NCBI GenBank assembly: GCA_037783545.1
Contig: JBBELK010000112.1
Location: 744,001 to 808,000 of the forward strand
Source: Henricia sp. BOLD:AAB3569
Lineage: Eukaryota; Echinodermata; Asteroidea; Spinulosida; Echinasteridae
DNA: 64,000 nucleotides
Direction of reading: 5' to 3'
Shown: positions 39,390 through 49,309 of the stretch, one piece after another
Position numbering within the stretch: position 1 is the first letter of the stretch
Layout: every line of letters begins with the position of its first letter
Notes under the pieces: generated by a model
Told to the model about the DNA's origin: nothing
Databases searched by the model: none
What the model saw: only the letters and a program-made list of their open reading frames with translations
Position numbers and translations under genes: made by a program

Positions 39390-40153
39390 CTGGGAGGACG
39401 AGTTTAAAAGGGAGGAAAAAAAGAAAGAAAGACTCCATCAGTCACTTTTGCAAGATGAGTTAATTATATGTGACTGTCCACCACTAACAGGCCGTAAAGT
39501 CAGCAAGTTTCATTTTGTGCTACAGAGCAAAAAATGTTATACAAATGTCTAAACATCGTGTGAAATCTGGCGACTGTAGCTTTTTGGAAACAGAGGTTGG
39601 AATTGCACACATCACTTCTGCAGTTATTAGGTACCATATCAAGTAGGATACAAATATTGACTGCTCATGAGGGTGATAGTGCAAACCATGTCCTGGGGTG
39701 ATCTTGAGACGGAAGGCCCGCTATTTAGCAGGCCTGCTGTTTCAAAATCACAGAGGGGCAATAGTTTGCATTATATACTTCATGCGTAGATTCCTGTCAT
39801 CTGATTGGTTAAAAGTGGGGGGCATTGAATTAGCTAGACCCCGCGTCTGCTGTAATTGACTATGCCCCTGGGCATAGTCTTTGCCATGCCCTGGGTATAG
39901 TCAGTTAGTGGGTTCCAAACGCACGCGCTGCATGGGTAGCATAGTGGTGCATCAACTGTGCAGCTACGCCCTAGCGCTTCGGTAATGGGGGAATCTCAAA
40001 GTTGTTTTGATCTTGTACATGTACTTCGTAGATGATGACGTCTTTAAGGAAATAACAGAACTGGCCAACAGTGGAAACAGTTTCGGGTGAAATGTGCTAC
40101 CAAAGTGTCAGGTGATTATGCTACCACGGACAGAAAGACTAGAAATTCCTCTT

Positions 40154-40350
40154 GATAGGCCTTTCGCCCCGGGCTCCAACTTGCTCAAGTGGGAAACGAG
40201 GGTGCAGATCCCTGGGAGGAGCTCGCCCCGGGGTGAAATATGTGTGAAAAGTGTGAAAAGACGAGGGGTTGAACTCGGGGGTGAAAAATCGCACGTCACC
40301 CCGAGGCAGCTCTGGGGCGGGGTTTAATGTTCTAGTGGAAAGGGCCTATC
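40154..40350. mobile_element. MITE in myosin V intron F-G
   Basis: GATAGGCCTTTCG at the left against CGAAAGGGCCTATC-like (GGAAAGGGCCTATC) at the right, with a GC-rich interior containing opposed CGCCCCGGG/CCCCGAG words. About 197 bp. Confidence 0.55.
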
Positions 40351-40561
40351 CGAAAACTTTAAAAATCCATGTATGGTTTCTGACACAAAATACCATTTTA
40401 GACTGAAATAAAATCATGTGGTGTTTGGTACCATTGTTATCCAATGTTATTAACACTTTTTTCTTGTCAACTCGTGAAAAAATTGGGGTCACTGCAAATG
40501 ATGCACTCAAGCGGAGGGTTGTGGGTTTGAATTCTCCCCAAGCATTCTCCATTCAACTCAC

Positions 40562-40736
40562 CTGTGTGGTCGTCAGCTTGGTGCAGGTTTCACAGATGAG
40601 CCTGACATCATCATCTGTTCGTTTCTTGACTTGCAGTAGCTGTGCAATCTGGACTAGTGGCTCTAATGTCTCCTCCAGGTTGTTGTCATACAGATGATTG
40701 CTACGCAACCATTCCTCCAACTCGCTCATGTTGTAC
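40562..40736 (-). CDS. MYO5: Myosin V exon F
   Basis: 175 bases between acceptor TGTAG (ending 40737) and donor CAG|GTGAGT. It supplies the last base of an Arg codon and then [35 protein letters not shown] and [19 protein letters not shown]. The [13 protein letters not shown] block is one of the most conserved parts of the myosin V tail. Phase 2 at the start and 0 at the end, matching exons E and G. Confidence 0.93.
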
Positions 40737-41660
40737 CTACATGCATGAGCAAACGATGGTCAAATGAAATGTTCTCCCATGGTATATAATAATACGTGAC
40801 TAGCTCTGCAAAAAAAGGCTCTTAATGTCTTTAAAAACAGATTTTGAGTGATGCCAAAAGGCCACAAATTAAGGTTTAATTTGGTGTATGTTTGACCCTT
40901 GTATCATGTTCCATTCCAGAGAATGAGATATACATAATAAGTATTCTGCAGCAATTTTTTCCCCCCTCTTTTTTTCCCCCTCTCCATCGCACACAGATTC
41001 GTACACATTAAGGCCTATAGTAAACTTGCAGAGCCGTCACAACAACACTGAATGTTCTGAAAGTTTTCACTCCACAAACAATGGACAGTATTCAGCTCAG
41101 CTCAGACACGCTCTAATTCACAATCGCAATTCCTTGTTGTGTCGCGTGAGAACTAGCCGCCATTGTTGCAGCTGATTAAACAACCTCATACTCACTATCA
41201 TTCGTTCTAATTTGATATCAGCATCGTCCGAATCTATTGCCCTTAGTACGAGTTCGAGCTGCCCGGTAAAATACCCCATTCCCTACGTAGTCTACAGGAG
41301 ACCCGGGTATAATAGGGAACAAAAAGGTCTCCACCTATTTCACGAAATAGAAATAGATTTGACTAAAAAAAGGAGGAATTTCCAAGATATACTTATCCGT
41401 CACGCAAGTTGAAGTATTTTATATTAGGGACATTCGGTCGAATTTTTAGCTCAGGAAAGTAATTCTGGTTTAAATACAAATGTAGGAGCGTTTTGAAAAT
41501 TGCTTTCGACCCTCTAACCACTTTGTACATGACAACAAAGGGATGTCTCCACAAGGATACAAATACTATAATATGTTTACGTGGCCCTCAACACCCCGCA
41601 CCCCCCTTCCTACGCTTTGTAGAACCGTGAAAATGTTGACAACTTTGGAAGGCCCCTTAC

Positions 41661-41746
41661 CTTATCTGCACACCCTTAGACCAATGGCACATGTCCTTCC
41701 TTAGTAGAATGTTGTTGATAGTACTGGCAGTTACCAAGTAGAAGGA
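41661..41746 (-). CDS. MYO5: Myosin V exon E
   Basis: 86 bases between CCACAG and AG|GTAAGG, reading [20 protein letters not shown] then HWSKGVQI and the first two bases of Arg. It corresponds to the 'I...TLNNLLLRKDMCSWSKG.QIR' segment of the DIL domain, with the LLRKDMC core unchanged. Confidence 0.93.
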
Positions 41747-42448
41747 CTGTGGAGAAGAAAACAGAGTCAATACGGATTGGCTCAATGTCCTGTCAAATTC
41801 ACAAAACTACCGAGTAGTGGTTGAAATGAGATTCATCCGAGGACGTTGGGGACATTTTGTAGTTCTGGAGATGCATGCAATAATTTTGCTAAATGGGTTT
41901 GTCCATGACATTGGGTCACATTTTGTGAAAAGCAGTGTCTCCCAGTCCAGCTACTTCAGTGAGTATTCAAAATAAAAATAATACCACACTACAGTCAAAG
42001 TCCTTGCTTTATGGTGAACCAAACTACAGACCCAGTAAAATGTCTTGACAGTATCAAACATAGGTGGTGTCCATGTAGCATAGGTAAAACTAGAATCTCA
42101 TAATAGGTGAGCGACTGCATGTCCAAATATAGCAGAGCACTATATCATATATACCGATGCTACATATGGACACCACTGTACTGATGTATTTTGTGCCCCA
42201 ACTTGATGGAATAATCCACGTATGACATTCATAAATACTTGAGACAGTTTGCCCATTTCTATTGGTTGAGGTACGTCACATGGGTCTTAAATGAATGATA
42301 AAGACTGGTCTTACACACTTTCCCACAATTTGCAACAGCCAATTTTATCTGTTAATTTTGTGCGAATTTCAGTGGCACTTCCAAGCACGCACAAGGATAC
42401 AACAACATAAAGGGTGAAGTTTTCACTGTAGTACTCTATGTATCTTAC

Positions 42449-42520
42449 CTGTTTAACAGCTTGTCTGATGACTTCGGGGTCAGTCCCATGATTATTCATG
42501 ACCGTTAGGAATGTAGTAAG
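42449..42520 (-). CDS. MYO5: Myosin V exon D
   Basis: 72 bases between TTTGAAG and CAG|GTAAGA, reading LTTFLTVMNNHGTDPEVIRQ AVKQ. It aligns with the 'L..F...M..HG.DPE.IKQ.VKQ' segment. Phase 0 at both ends, so skipping would keep the frame. Confidence 0.93.
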
Positions 42521-42662
42521 CTTCAAAGAAAATCAAAAGGTAAAACTAACATAGTTAACATCAAGAATGGAATGGGATTTGTACCACTTATGTACTGAAA
42601 CTGTCTTTGGGTTATCAGGAATTGGCACTTTTTGGGCGTGCCGAGGTATAATGGTGAAGTGT

Positions 42663-42928
42663 AACCTTAAGCCGCCCTCAGGTCGACCTTGCGATGACAC
42701 AGAACAGTCGACGCGTGCGTGACATGCCAATAAGCATGCGGAAAACTCACGCCATCGTGTGTGACATAAGCATGGTTGGGATTACTGTGTGTCGAGTTGG
42801 CGTTTGTTTAACGATACTCACATGATTTGTTCAGTTTTGTGACACGAGTGTTACTTTTTTGCTTGATGTCAAGTGTTCCGTCGCGGCGCAAGTGAATTGC
42901 AGGTTGACCTGAGGGCGGCGTTAAAGTT
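42663..42928. mobile_element. MITE in myosin V intron C-D
   Basis: AACCTTAAGCCGCCCTCAGG (42663) is matched inverted by CCTGAGGGCGGCGTTAAAGTT; the similarity continues through AGGTCRACCT. Both sides hold TTAA next to the GC-rich core, offset by one base, so a piggyBac-type origin is possible but not demonstrated. Confidence 0.65.
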
Positions 42929-42970
42929 CATGGCTCATAGCCTGACCAATCAAACCGTGTTGAGTTCTTA

Positions 42971-43295
42971 AGGCCTGTCTACACAAACCAATATTTGTTG
43001 GCCAACAAGGTGTCTGATGATGTTGGCCGACCAAAAGTTGAATGGTGTGGACCTCACTCTAGAAAGCGTCCAACTGGTTTGAACATGTATGAACATGTTC
43101 CTATCGCCCGACTTTGTTGGAGCTCCTTGGAGAAACGAGCCACTGTCAGATTAGAACACCTGTCACGTGAAGGCAGCAACCAACTGCGGTCAAGATATGC
43201 TTAAACGGTTGAGCACATCCATGTACTGCACAACAAGTTCCAACTTCATGTTGGTCCTTGTTGGCCAACAAATGTTGGCTCGTGTAGACGGGCCT
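42971..43295. mobile_element. MITE with TTA target duplication
   Basis: AGGCCTGTCTACACAAACCA (42971) and its inverted partner ending at 43295 share about 40 bp including TTTGTTGGCCAACAAGG. TTA flanks both ends (42968-42970, 43296-43298), as in PIF/Harbinger. Lies 52 bp from myosin exon C. Confidence 0.75.
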
Positions 43296-43346
43296 TTAGA
43301 CACTCGCAAAAAAAAGCTAGTAGGCTCGTAAAGTGACTTTCCCTAC

Positions 43347-43474
43347 CTGTTTTATAAGTTAATCAATGGATATTTTCTGCCCATCATAGTCACTGGACAT
43401 GCTTGCACTCCGACCCCTTAGGCCTGATGGTTTTGTTGACAGTCCCGCACTATCACTCTCCAACATGGCAGGAA
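43347..43474 (-). CDS. MYO5: Myosin V exon C, with in-frame stop
   Basis: 128 bases between acceptor TATCCAG and donor CAG|GTAGGG. It completes a Val codon and reads PAMLESDSAGLSTKPSGLRG RSASMSSDYDGQKISID, stop, LIKQ. It matches the less conserved linker of the tail ('GMLE......KPTGLRKR.SS'), then the 'LDS.LRQL' block. There the expected Ser codon is TAA (43359-43361 on the plus strand); one change, TCA to TAA, explains it. Both splice sites are good and phases agree with exons B and D, and no alternative donor is seen before the stop. If real, the protein loses about 195 residues, most of the cargo-binding tail. It could instead be an allele, an assembly error or a duplicated non-functional locus. 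Confidence 0.85.
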
Positions 43475-43777
43475 CTGGATAAATAAAAATATGAAGTTTA
43501 GTCCAAATAGCAACATGAAATACACTGTTACCGCATTCTCGGTTCCGGTAGTGGACAAGAGAGATGATGTGACGCATGTGCCAGGCTGAACATGACTTTA
43601 TCATGTACTCAGTCTACATAATCCACGTCACTAAAATTCCCCAATAGCTTCTGAATAGACCAGTTACGTGATAGATTTGCATAAATCCTAGAGTCATATG
43701 CCTTATATTTGCATAAATTCTAGAGTCCCGCCTTCGCGCTATATGGTGGCTTGCGTCGAGGAGAATGAATATCGATT

Positions 43778-43981
43778 AGGGTTTGTTTTGCCCTACTTAA
43801 CGTAACTTTTGAACCGGCCAGCTCGGTGGTCGAGAGGTTAAGACGTCTGCCTAGTGTGCAGGAGGTCGTGGGTTCGAGTCCCACCTGAGCTTGCTATGAA
43901 GTTTTTCTCATAGTGTCTCGGGGAAGAACTGAGTATACAGTGGTAACCAAGTTACGTCGGGTAGGGCAAAAAAAAGCCCTA
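43778..43981 (+). mobile_element. tRNA-like sequence inside an inverted-repeat element
   Basis: The ends AGGGTTTGTTTTGCCCTAC (43778) and GTAGGGCAAAAAAAAGCCCT (to 43981) are inverted copies, extending inward through CGTAAC/GTTACG. Inside, 43822-43892 looks like a tRNA: GCTCGGTGGTCGAGAGGTTA (D arm), anticodon-type stem TCTGC-loop-GCAGG, a perfect T arm GTGGGTTCGAGTCCCAC, and an acceptor strand CCTGAGC. Acceptor pairing fails at the seventh position, and the element continues into a SINE-like body, so I call it a tRNA-derived insertion and not a tRNA gene. It lies in the myosin V intron between exons B and C. Confidence 0.65.
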
Positions 43982-44023
43982 ATTAATATTGTTTCTGATT
44001 GTTTGCAAAGGCCAAGGTGATCA

Positions 44024-44186
44024 GCAGCCGATTTCACGAATCCTTACGCACTGCGTAAGTCCCCTTGCGCAACATTTTATTGCGTAGGCTGCGCAACATT
44101 CCTGTGAAAATTACAGGCAAGCTATGGGGCTTGCGCCATTTTGCAAAAGTTGCGCAAGCTGCGCACTCTTTCGTGAAATCGGCTGC
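44024..44186. mobile_element. MITE, 17-bp perfect TIR
   Basis: GCAGCCGATTTCACGAA (44024-44040) is exactly inverted at 44170-44186. The interior holds several TGCGCAA/TTGCGCA half-sites. Same family as 38579-38710. Confidence 0.8.
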
Positions 44187-44619
44187 AGGATTCCTCAGAC
44201 AACTGCAACAACTATTTAACTACTCCTGCATTCTATAATTCAAGAATGGTTTTTAAAAGTAGACTTGACAATTTTTATTTAAATACAAGTCTCCCATTAA
44301 AAGGCCCACAGGCCACTCAAGATAAAGGCTACCAAAGTCAATTACGTAGAAACCATAAAGTTGTTCAGCAGAAAAATGTGCTTAATCCAACATTTGTTTG
44401 CTTTATAAAAATGGGTTAATAGTCAAAGTTGTATGTCAACTTGCATTCTTAGCAAAAGTAGCAGAACACCAGTCAATTGTAATACACATCACGTAAGATT
44501 TCGACTGCTAACCCGTTTTTATAAAGTTTTATGAAATTGACCCCAGTTCCTCATACCGAAATAAAACTGGATTTAACAGTCTCCTACTCTCTTTTAATAC
44601 GAGGGGCGACTAATCCGCA

Positions 44620-44775
44620 TCGAGGCAACCAAGTTGCCTCTGCCTCTATTATAAGCAAGCATGGTAAAGTGCCTTGCTTAAGGGCACAAGTGTCAACACT
44701 TATTGTGGACATGATTTGAACCCACATTCCAAAATCTGGCATAGGAACATAAATTCAGTGCACTAAGCCACAAGG
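44620..44775 (-). repeat. tRNA-derived SINE (minus)
   Basis: Minus strand: GTGGCTTAGTGCACTGAATT (A-box-like) and TGGGTTCAAATCATG (B-box-like), then CTTGTGCCCTTAAGCAAGGC, a segment common in animal SINE bodies. Intronic in myosin V. Confidence 0.5.
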
Positions 44776-45961
44776 TAAAAAGGTGGCAAAAGGTATGGGA
44801 AAAACAGTCAGTCGACTGAGGTAAAAATTCGGAAAAGTAGCAAAAGTGGGAATGCTTGAAAACCCCAAATGGGAAACTCCTTTTGTGGGGAAGGGGGAGG
44901 GGGAGGAGAGGAAGCAAGCCAGACACGTAGCTGAGGGGTCAAAACCTGGAGTTAAAGAATCCTTCAAGAGGACCTTTGTACATGTACCTCATAAAGAGAC
45001 AAGAATGTATTAAACATTGGAAAGGAAAATTAGAAATGTGAAATAAAGGAACACAAGGTGTCATCTTCTGACAAAAAGTCTTTCAGATTCAGAATTAAGG
45101 AACAGTGTTCCAAAAAAAAACTAAATGCATTTCATTATAAATTGCAAAAGAATCACGCAAGAATTTTGCAAATGCCGAGTAGCCAGATTGAATCTGGCAA
45201 TATTGATATGTCCGAGTTGATTTTGGAGAAACCTTACAAAGATTTTTAGCATCTCGAAAAGCACCAAATGAGGAAATAGTTTTTCGAGGAAGAAGGCATA
45301 ATTTCCAAAATAATGCATTTTTAACTTATCATCAGCGGCATTGTCATCAGCAGCATCATTATTATTATCAATGCCAATGCATAGTTCCGACCTGTCAATC
45401 AAGCCGAACCCGCGACCAATCACAACAGAGCTAGCAGACGGCGCCCACATAGGTCAAAGTGATGCAATCATCACACAATGATCACGCGATTTTCTGCCCA
45501 TACAGTTTGTATGTTGTATGCGCTTGTGACCGGGTGAATTTCTGTTTTAATGTCGGGCGATTCGCTGTTCAAAGGTAGGGAAGCGCATTTTTATGAAATA
45601 CATGTATATGTCATCCCTGCATTACTAGCCCTTCGCTCAGTGTGTGCTACGGTAACTGTCGACCCCAAAACATAAATACCTTTGAGTTTTCTCCAATGAA
45701 TCTGTGCTTTCCATGCCGAGTCCCGTTGCTTTGTACGTACATGTCGCAATTTTTTTGCGATAGCTTGTGAGCACATAGCAACAATATCTAAGGGGCGGGG
45801 TTAACTGGGCAATCTTGGAACTATGCATTACAGATTGATAACAATAAAGTAACAACAAAATGCAATTTTAAAGGCAGGAGTAAAACCCCTTGAATAGACG
45901 AGCTAGCTACATGTAGGCAGGGTTCGAATTTTGCACTGGACCACTGGACTGAATCTAGAAA

Positions 45962-46283
45962 AGGGCAATTCCATAAATTCAGATTTACATTTCAGAGACT
46001 TTGAGAGCTTGTAATGCTTCACGTATTCAAGTTGTTTGATTTTAAACACATGTTCTTCAGGCATCAGTATACCGTAATTCCTGAAAATCCCATAATAGGT
46101 TTTTTTTTAAACCTTGATTTCGGCGTACTCATTGAGTACGTCCGAAACCGATAAAGGAATTACAATCAGTTTTTCAGGAATGACACTTCCATCAATGATG
46201 CTTGAAGAACATGTGTTTAAAATCAAACAACTTGAATACGTGAAGCATTACACGCCTCAAAGTCTCTGAATTGGAATTGCCCT
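45962..46283. mobile_element. MITE with ~75-bp inverted arms
   Basis: Ends AGGGCAATTCCA (45962) and TGGAATTGCCCT (to 46283). Inside, CAGAGACTTTGAG...ATGTTCTTCA.GCATCA pairs with TGATGC.TGAAGAACATG...CAAAGTCTCTG over about 75 bp. The loop contains a further inverted pair (GGAATTAC...). No ORF. Intronic in myosin V. Confidence 0.85.
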
Positions 46284-46383
46284 AAATGAGTCTAGAAAAT
46301 GTTACTTTCACAGTTTTTCGTTAAAACAACTATCATATCTCCCATTATTGTGTCCATCCATCGCGTGAATTTGTGCACATGTA

Positions 46384-46916
46384 TGGCACGCCAAAGCTGA
46401 AATAATTCAACTCTGATAATTTTACCATCAACCCTGAAAAACAAGTCTGAACATTAAAAAAAACCTTGCCAACAAAAGCATGGTATACCAGTTTCAAACA
46501 GTCTATTAACATTTAAAAGTCATGCCAAAATATGCGTCAACATTTAAAAAAATACTTTTCAACAATTTGTGAAAAATGTGGCAACATTTCACGTGACCAC
46601 ATCACGCACGTGTTCCATTTATCATTCATGTCACATGACCCGAAACTCGCACGGGTGCAGGTCAACTTGGTCCCAAACCAACTGGCTCTCCAATCAACTC
46701 AGTCCCAGGTCAACTCGATCCCAAACCACTCATCGCCAGGACAACTCGACCGAAACTAAAATTGTGTTGGTACCATATCCGGCCATGATTTTTGATGGTA
46801 AATTTATAAAATGTAAATTTTTCAGGGTTAATAGTTAATTTATAAAAAGTTGAAACTTGTTTTTCAGGGTTGACGTTAAATTATCAGTGTTGAATTATTT
46901 CCGTTTTGGCGTGCCA
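46384..46916. mobile_element. Mariner-type MITE, ~65-bp TIR, TA duplication
   Basis: TGGCACGCCAAAGCTGAAAT (46384) is matched inverted at the right end (to 46916) over about 65 bp, through TTTTTCAGGGTTGA. TA flanks both ends (46382-46383, 46917-46918). The interior repeats GGTCAACT(C/T)G-type words. No transposase. Confidence 0.8.
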
Positions 46917-46919
46917 TAG

Positions 46920-48143
46920 TATGGACACAGTAACGGCGGATAGCACCGGTTGTCAAGGTGGGTGGGTGGTCACGTATGTGAAACCCAAGAATAGGGAAAC
47001 CCATGGGATCAAGCAGGGACTAAAACCCAATCCTCATATTTTCCCCAAATTCTGGGGCCAAATCTGGGGACACCGGAAGGCAAGAAAAGTACTGCCACCC
47101 CACCTGCTATATTGCAAGAGCCATTCCCTTGAACCCTTTAACCAGCAATCGGACAAATTTGTACCATATAGACTCAATGCATTAGAAAAAAATTGATGGC
47201 TACAGGGGGATAAGAGACCAAGATGATTAGGAGATTCAAGAGGCGAGAGATTAACCAAATTTTCGAGATCAAGGGCGGAGGAATTACATACTTCTACTCT
47301 GTAGCACTGCAGGGCCTGAGTGATGCATGATGAAGTTTATTTCAAAACAACAACAGTAAATATTAAAAAGAGTAAATAAAAAAAATATACAGACGAGAAT
47401 CATTATAAGTAGACGGCACATTCACCATTGTGTTGTGTTCTCATAGCTGTCTCAACCTGCTTCTGAATTATATATAATTACACACGAGTCACTGTTAGAG
47501 ACACTGGGTAGATGGCGTGATCACTTTCTATAGACTTTTGTGTAATTTAAAGTTGGGAAATTATTCGGACACGTATTTTCATGACGAGTGCGGTATATTC
47601 TCATATCACCCGAAAAGACATTCAATATTATTATTGTTATATAAAATTAAGCTTCTAACATCTTTTTGTAAGATTTCCGCAAGATTTTTGTCTGTTTTAT
47701 GTTGAAAACGTCAGTTCTTTTCACGGTTTACAAATGCATGCGCTTTTGTTACTGTTGTACAGTATTTTTTGTTACTGTACTCTGGCGAGCGTTGTACATG
47801 CACGCAATCCATTTCCCCGATCCATGACGCGCGCATACGCATGTGTTCGTGGTGCGCCCAGCATGCACACACATATAATCTGGGCTCTGTGCTGAACAGT
47901 AACAGAAACGCACGGTGTCCGCAAAAGCTTCATTTTATATAATAATATTGAATATCGCATTTTCATGCAGTAACGGCGTTAAGGGAGGAAGATTGCATTT
48001 TCTCCCTTCGTGCAGGCGGTACCACTAAAAAAATGCTGGTACCGCTGCCGGTAGTGCCGGTTAGATTCATGTGTCTTTCTATATTGTGATATTATGAAAA
48101 CGCGATATTCACGAATATTCAGGATTTGTGTGTTTTCCCTTAC
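46920..48143. other. Intronic stretch of myosin V
   Basis: No gene or clear repeat of its own. Part of the intron between exons B and C. Confidence 0.5.
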
Positions 48144-48294
48144 CAATCATAGGTTGCATCTTGTTCTCAATGATGTGTATCAGCATCTGGTATATATGCA
48201 CTCCGAGATCATTCATAACTTGCCTGTACTCCGACAGGTCAAAGTTACGTAAGCAGTGGTCGTTCTGCCGAGGCGTGTTGTGACTTGAGAAGTT
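48144..48294 (-). CDS. MYO5: Myosin V exon B
   Basis: 151 bases between TTTCAG and ATTG|GTAAGG: NFSSHNTPRQNDHCLRNFD, LSEYRQVMNDLGVHIYQML and HIIENKMQPMI plus one base. It matches 'KHNT.RQNEHCL.NFDL.EYRQVLSDL...IYQ.L...E..LQPMI', the start of the DIL domain proper. Ends in phase 1, which exon C's first two bases complete. Confidence 0.93.
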
Positions 48295-48866
48295 CTGAAA
48301 GTTCAAAAATAATCATTCTCTTAAGAGTACATATGTGCAAAGTAACAAATAAATGCAATACACGGTATATGGTGCCTAATCACCATTGAAAAAAAAAAAC
48401 GAACACAGGATGGAAAAAAATCATATGGGCCTCATTGAATTTGAGTGCAGGGATGAGATTGTCAATCAAAGAAAAAGTCTGAAAATTGACGAGAAGTCTG
48501 AAGAATGCATGTATCTTTCTCAAAAGTCTGATTTCAGACAAAAGTCTGAAAAATCTCATGCCTGTGAGTGGCAACACCACGGTAGGGTTGTAGTCGAGTC
48601 CATCACAAGTCTATCACTAGTCCATACAAGCCCTCACAACCCTTCACAAGTCCACCACATGTCCCTGGGTCTTAATTTAAGTACAAGCTATTCAAATGAA
48701 CTCCAACAAAGGCATTTTTTGTGCATGTTCATCCTTTGCTTCTTGTTACTGGACTTGTGCGGGACTTGTCACAGATATGTGACTTTATCGGGTCTGGACT
48801 TGTGATAGACCACGGCATCACCACGCCGTCAGCGTGACATCACTGCAATACCAACACTTCACTCAC

Positions 48867-48956
48867 CTCCTCCCCACTGTACTGTTTGAGTGTGTGCATC
48901 AGCCGGATTGTGTTCGTCAGCCAGAGAGACACAAACTCAAAATCCTCAAAGTGTTT
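48867..48956 (-). CDS. MYO5: Myosin V exon A (most upstream visible)
   Basis: 90 bases (30 codons, phase 0 both ends) between TTTTTAG and [29 protein letters not shown] and [10 protein letters not shown]. It equals the '[22 protein letters not shown]' motif of myosin V tails. The satellite array starts about 140 bp upstream of its acceptor, so the next exon must lie beyond the array and beyond the window. Confidence 0.93.
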
Positions 48957-49092
48957 CTAAAAATAAATGGAAATACCAATTGAAAATTACGATCCAACAT
49001 TTTTACTATACCAAGCAACATAAGAAACATTTTGTACACTTTTCTATTAAAAAAGCAGTCAATCTGAGATTGGGAATTTTTGGCACACAGAA

Positions 49093-49309
49093 CCCCAACT
49101 AATTTTGGCAGATTTCAGGCACTTTTTTTTTCCAGGACCGGGGTCATCGGCGCCGACAGGTCCGGTCCTTACAAAATTTACGAAAAATCAACTCTTCCGA
49201 AAATGCCTCAGAAATGATCCGTAAATTTTGTAAGGACCGGATCTGTCGGCGCCGATGACCCCGGTCCTGGAAAAAAAAAAGTGCCTGAAATCTGCCAAAA
49301 TGAGTTGGG
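49093..49309. repeat. Inverted edge of the satellite (hairpin)
   Basis: The first satellite unit is in reverse orientation (49093-49220) and the array then runs forward. Arms 49132-49182 and 49220-49270 are perfect complements over about 51 bp, continuing with slight mismatches to about 90 bp, with a 37-bp loop. A unit switches orientation only here. Confidence 0.9.

Noticed and set aside
43822-43892. Genuine tRNA gene (possible anticodon AGT)
   Set aside because: One acceptor pair fails, flanking sequence looks like a SINE body, and it sits inside inverted repeats. A SINE-type origin is more economical.
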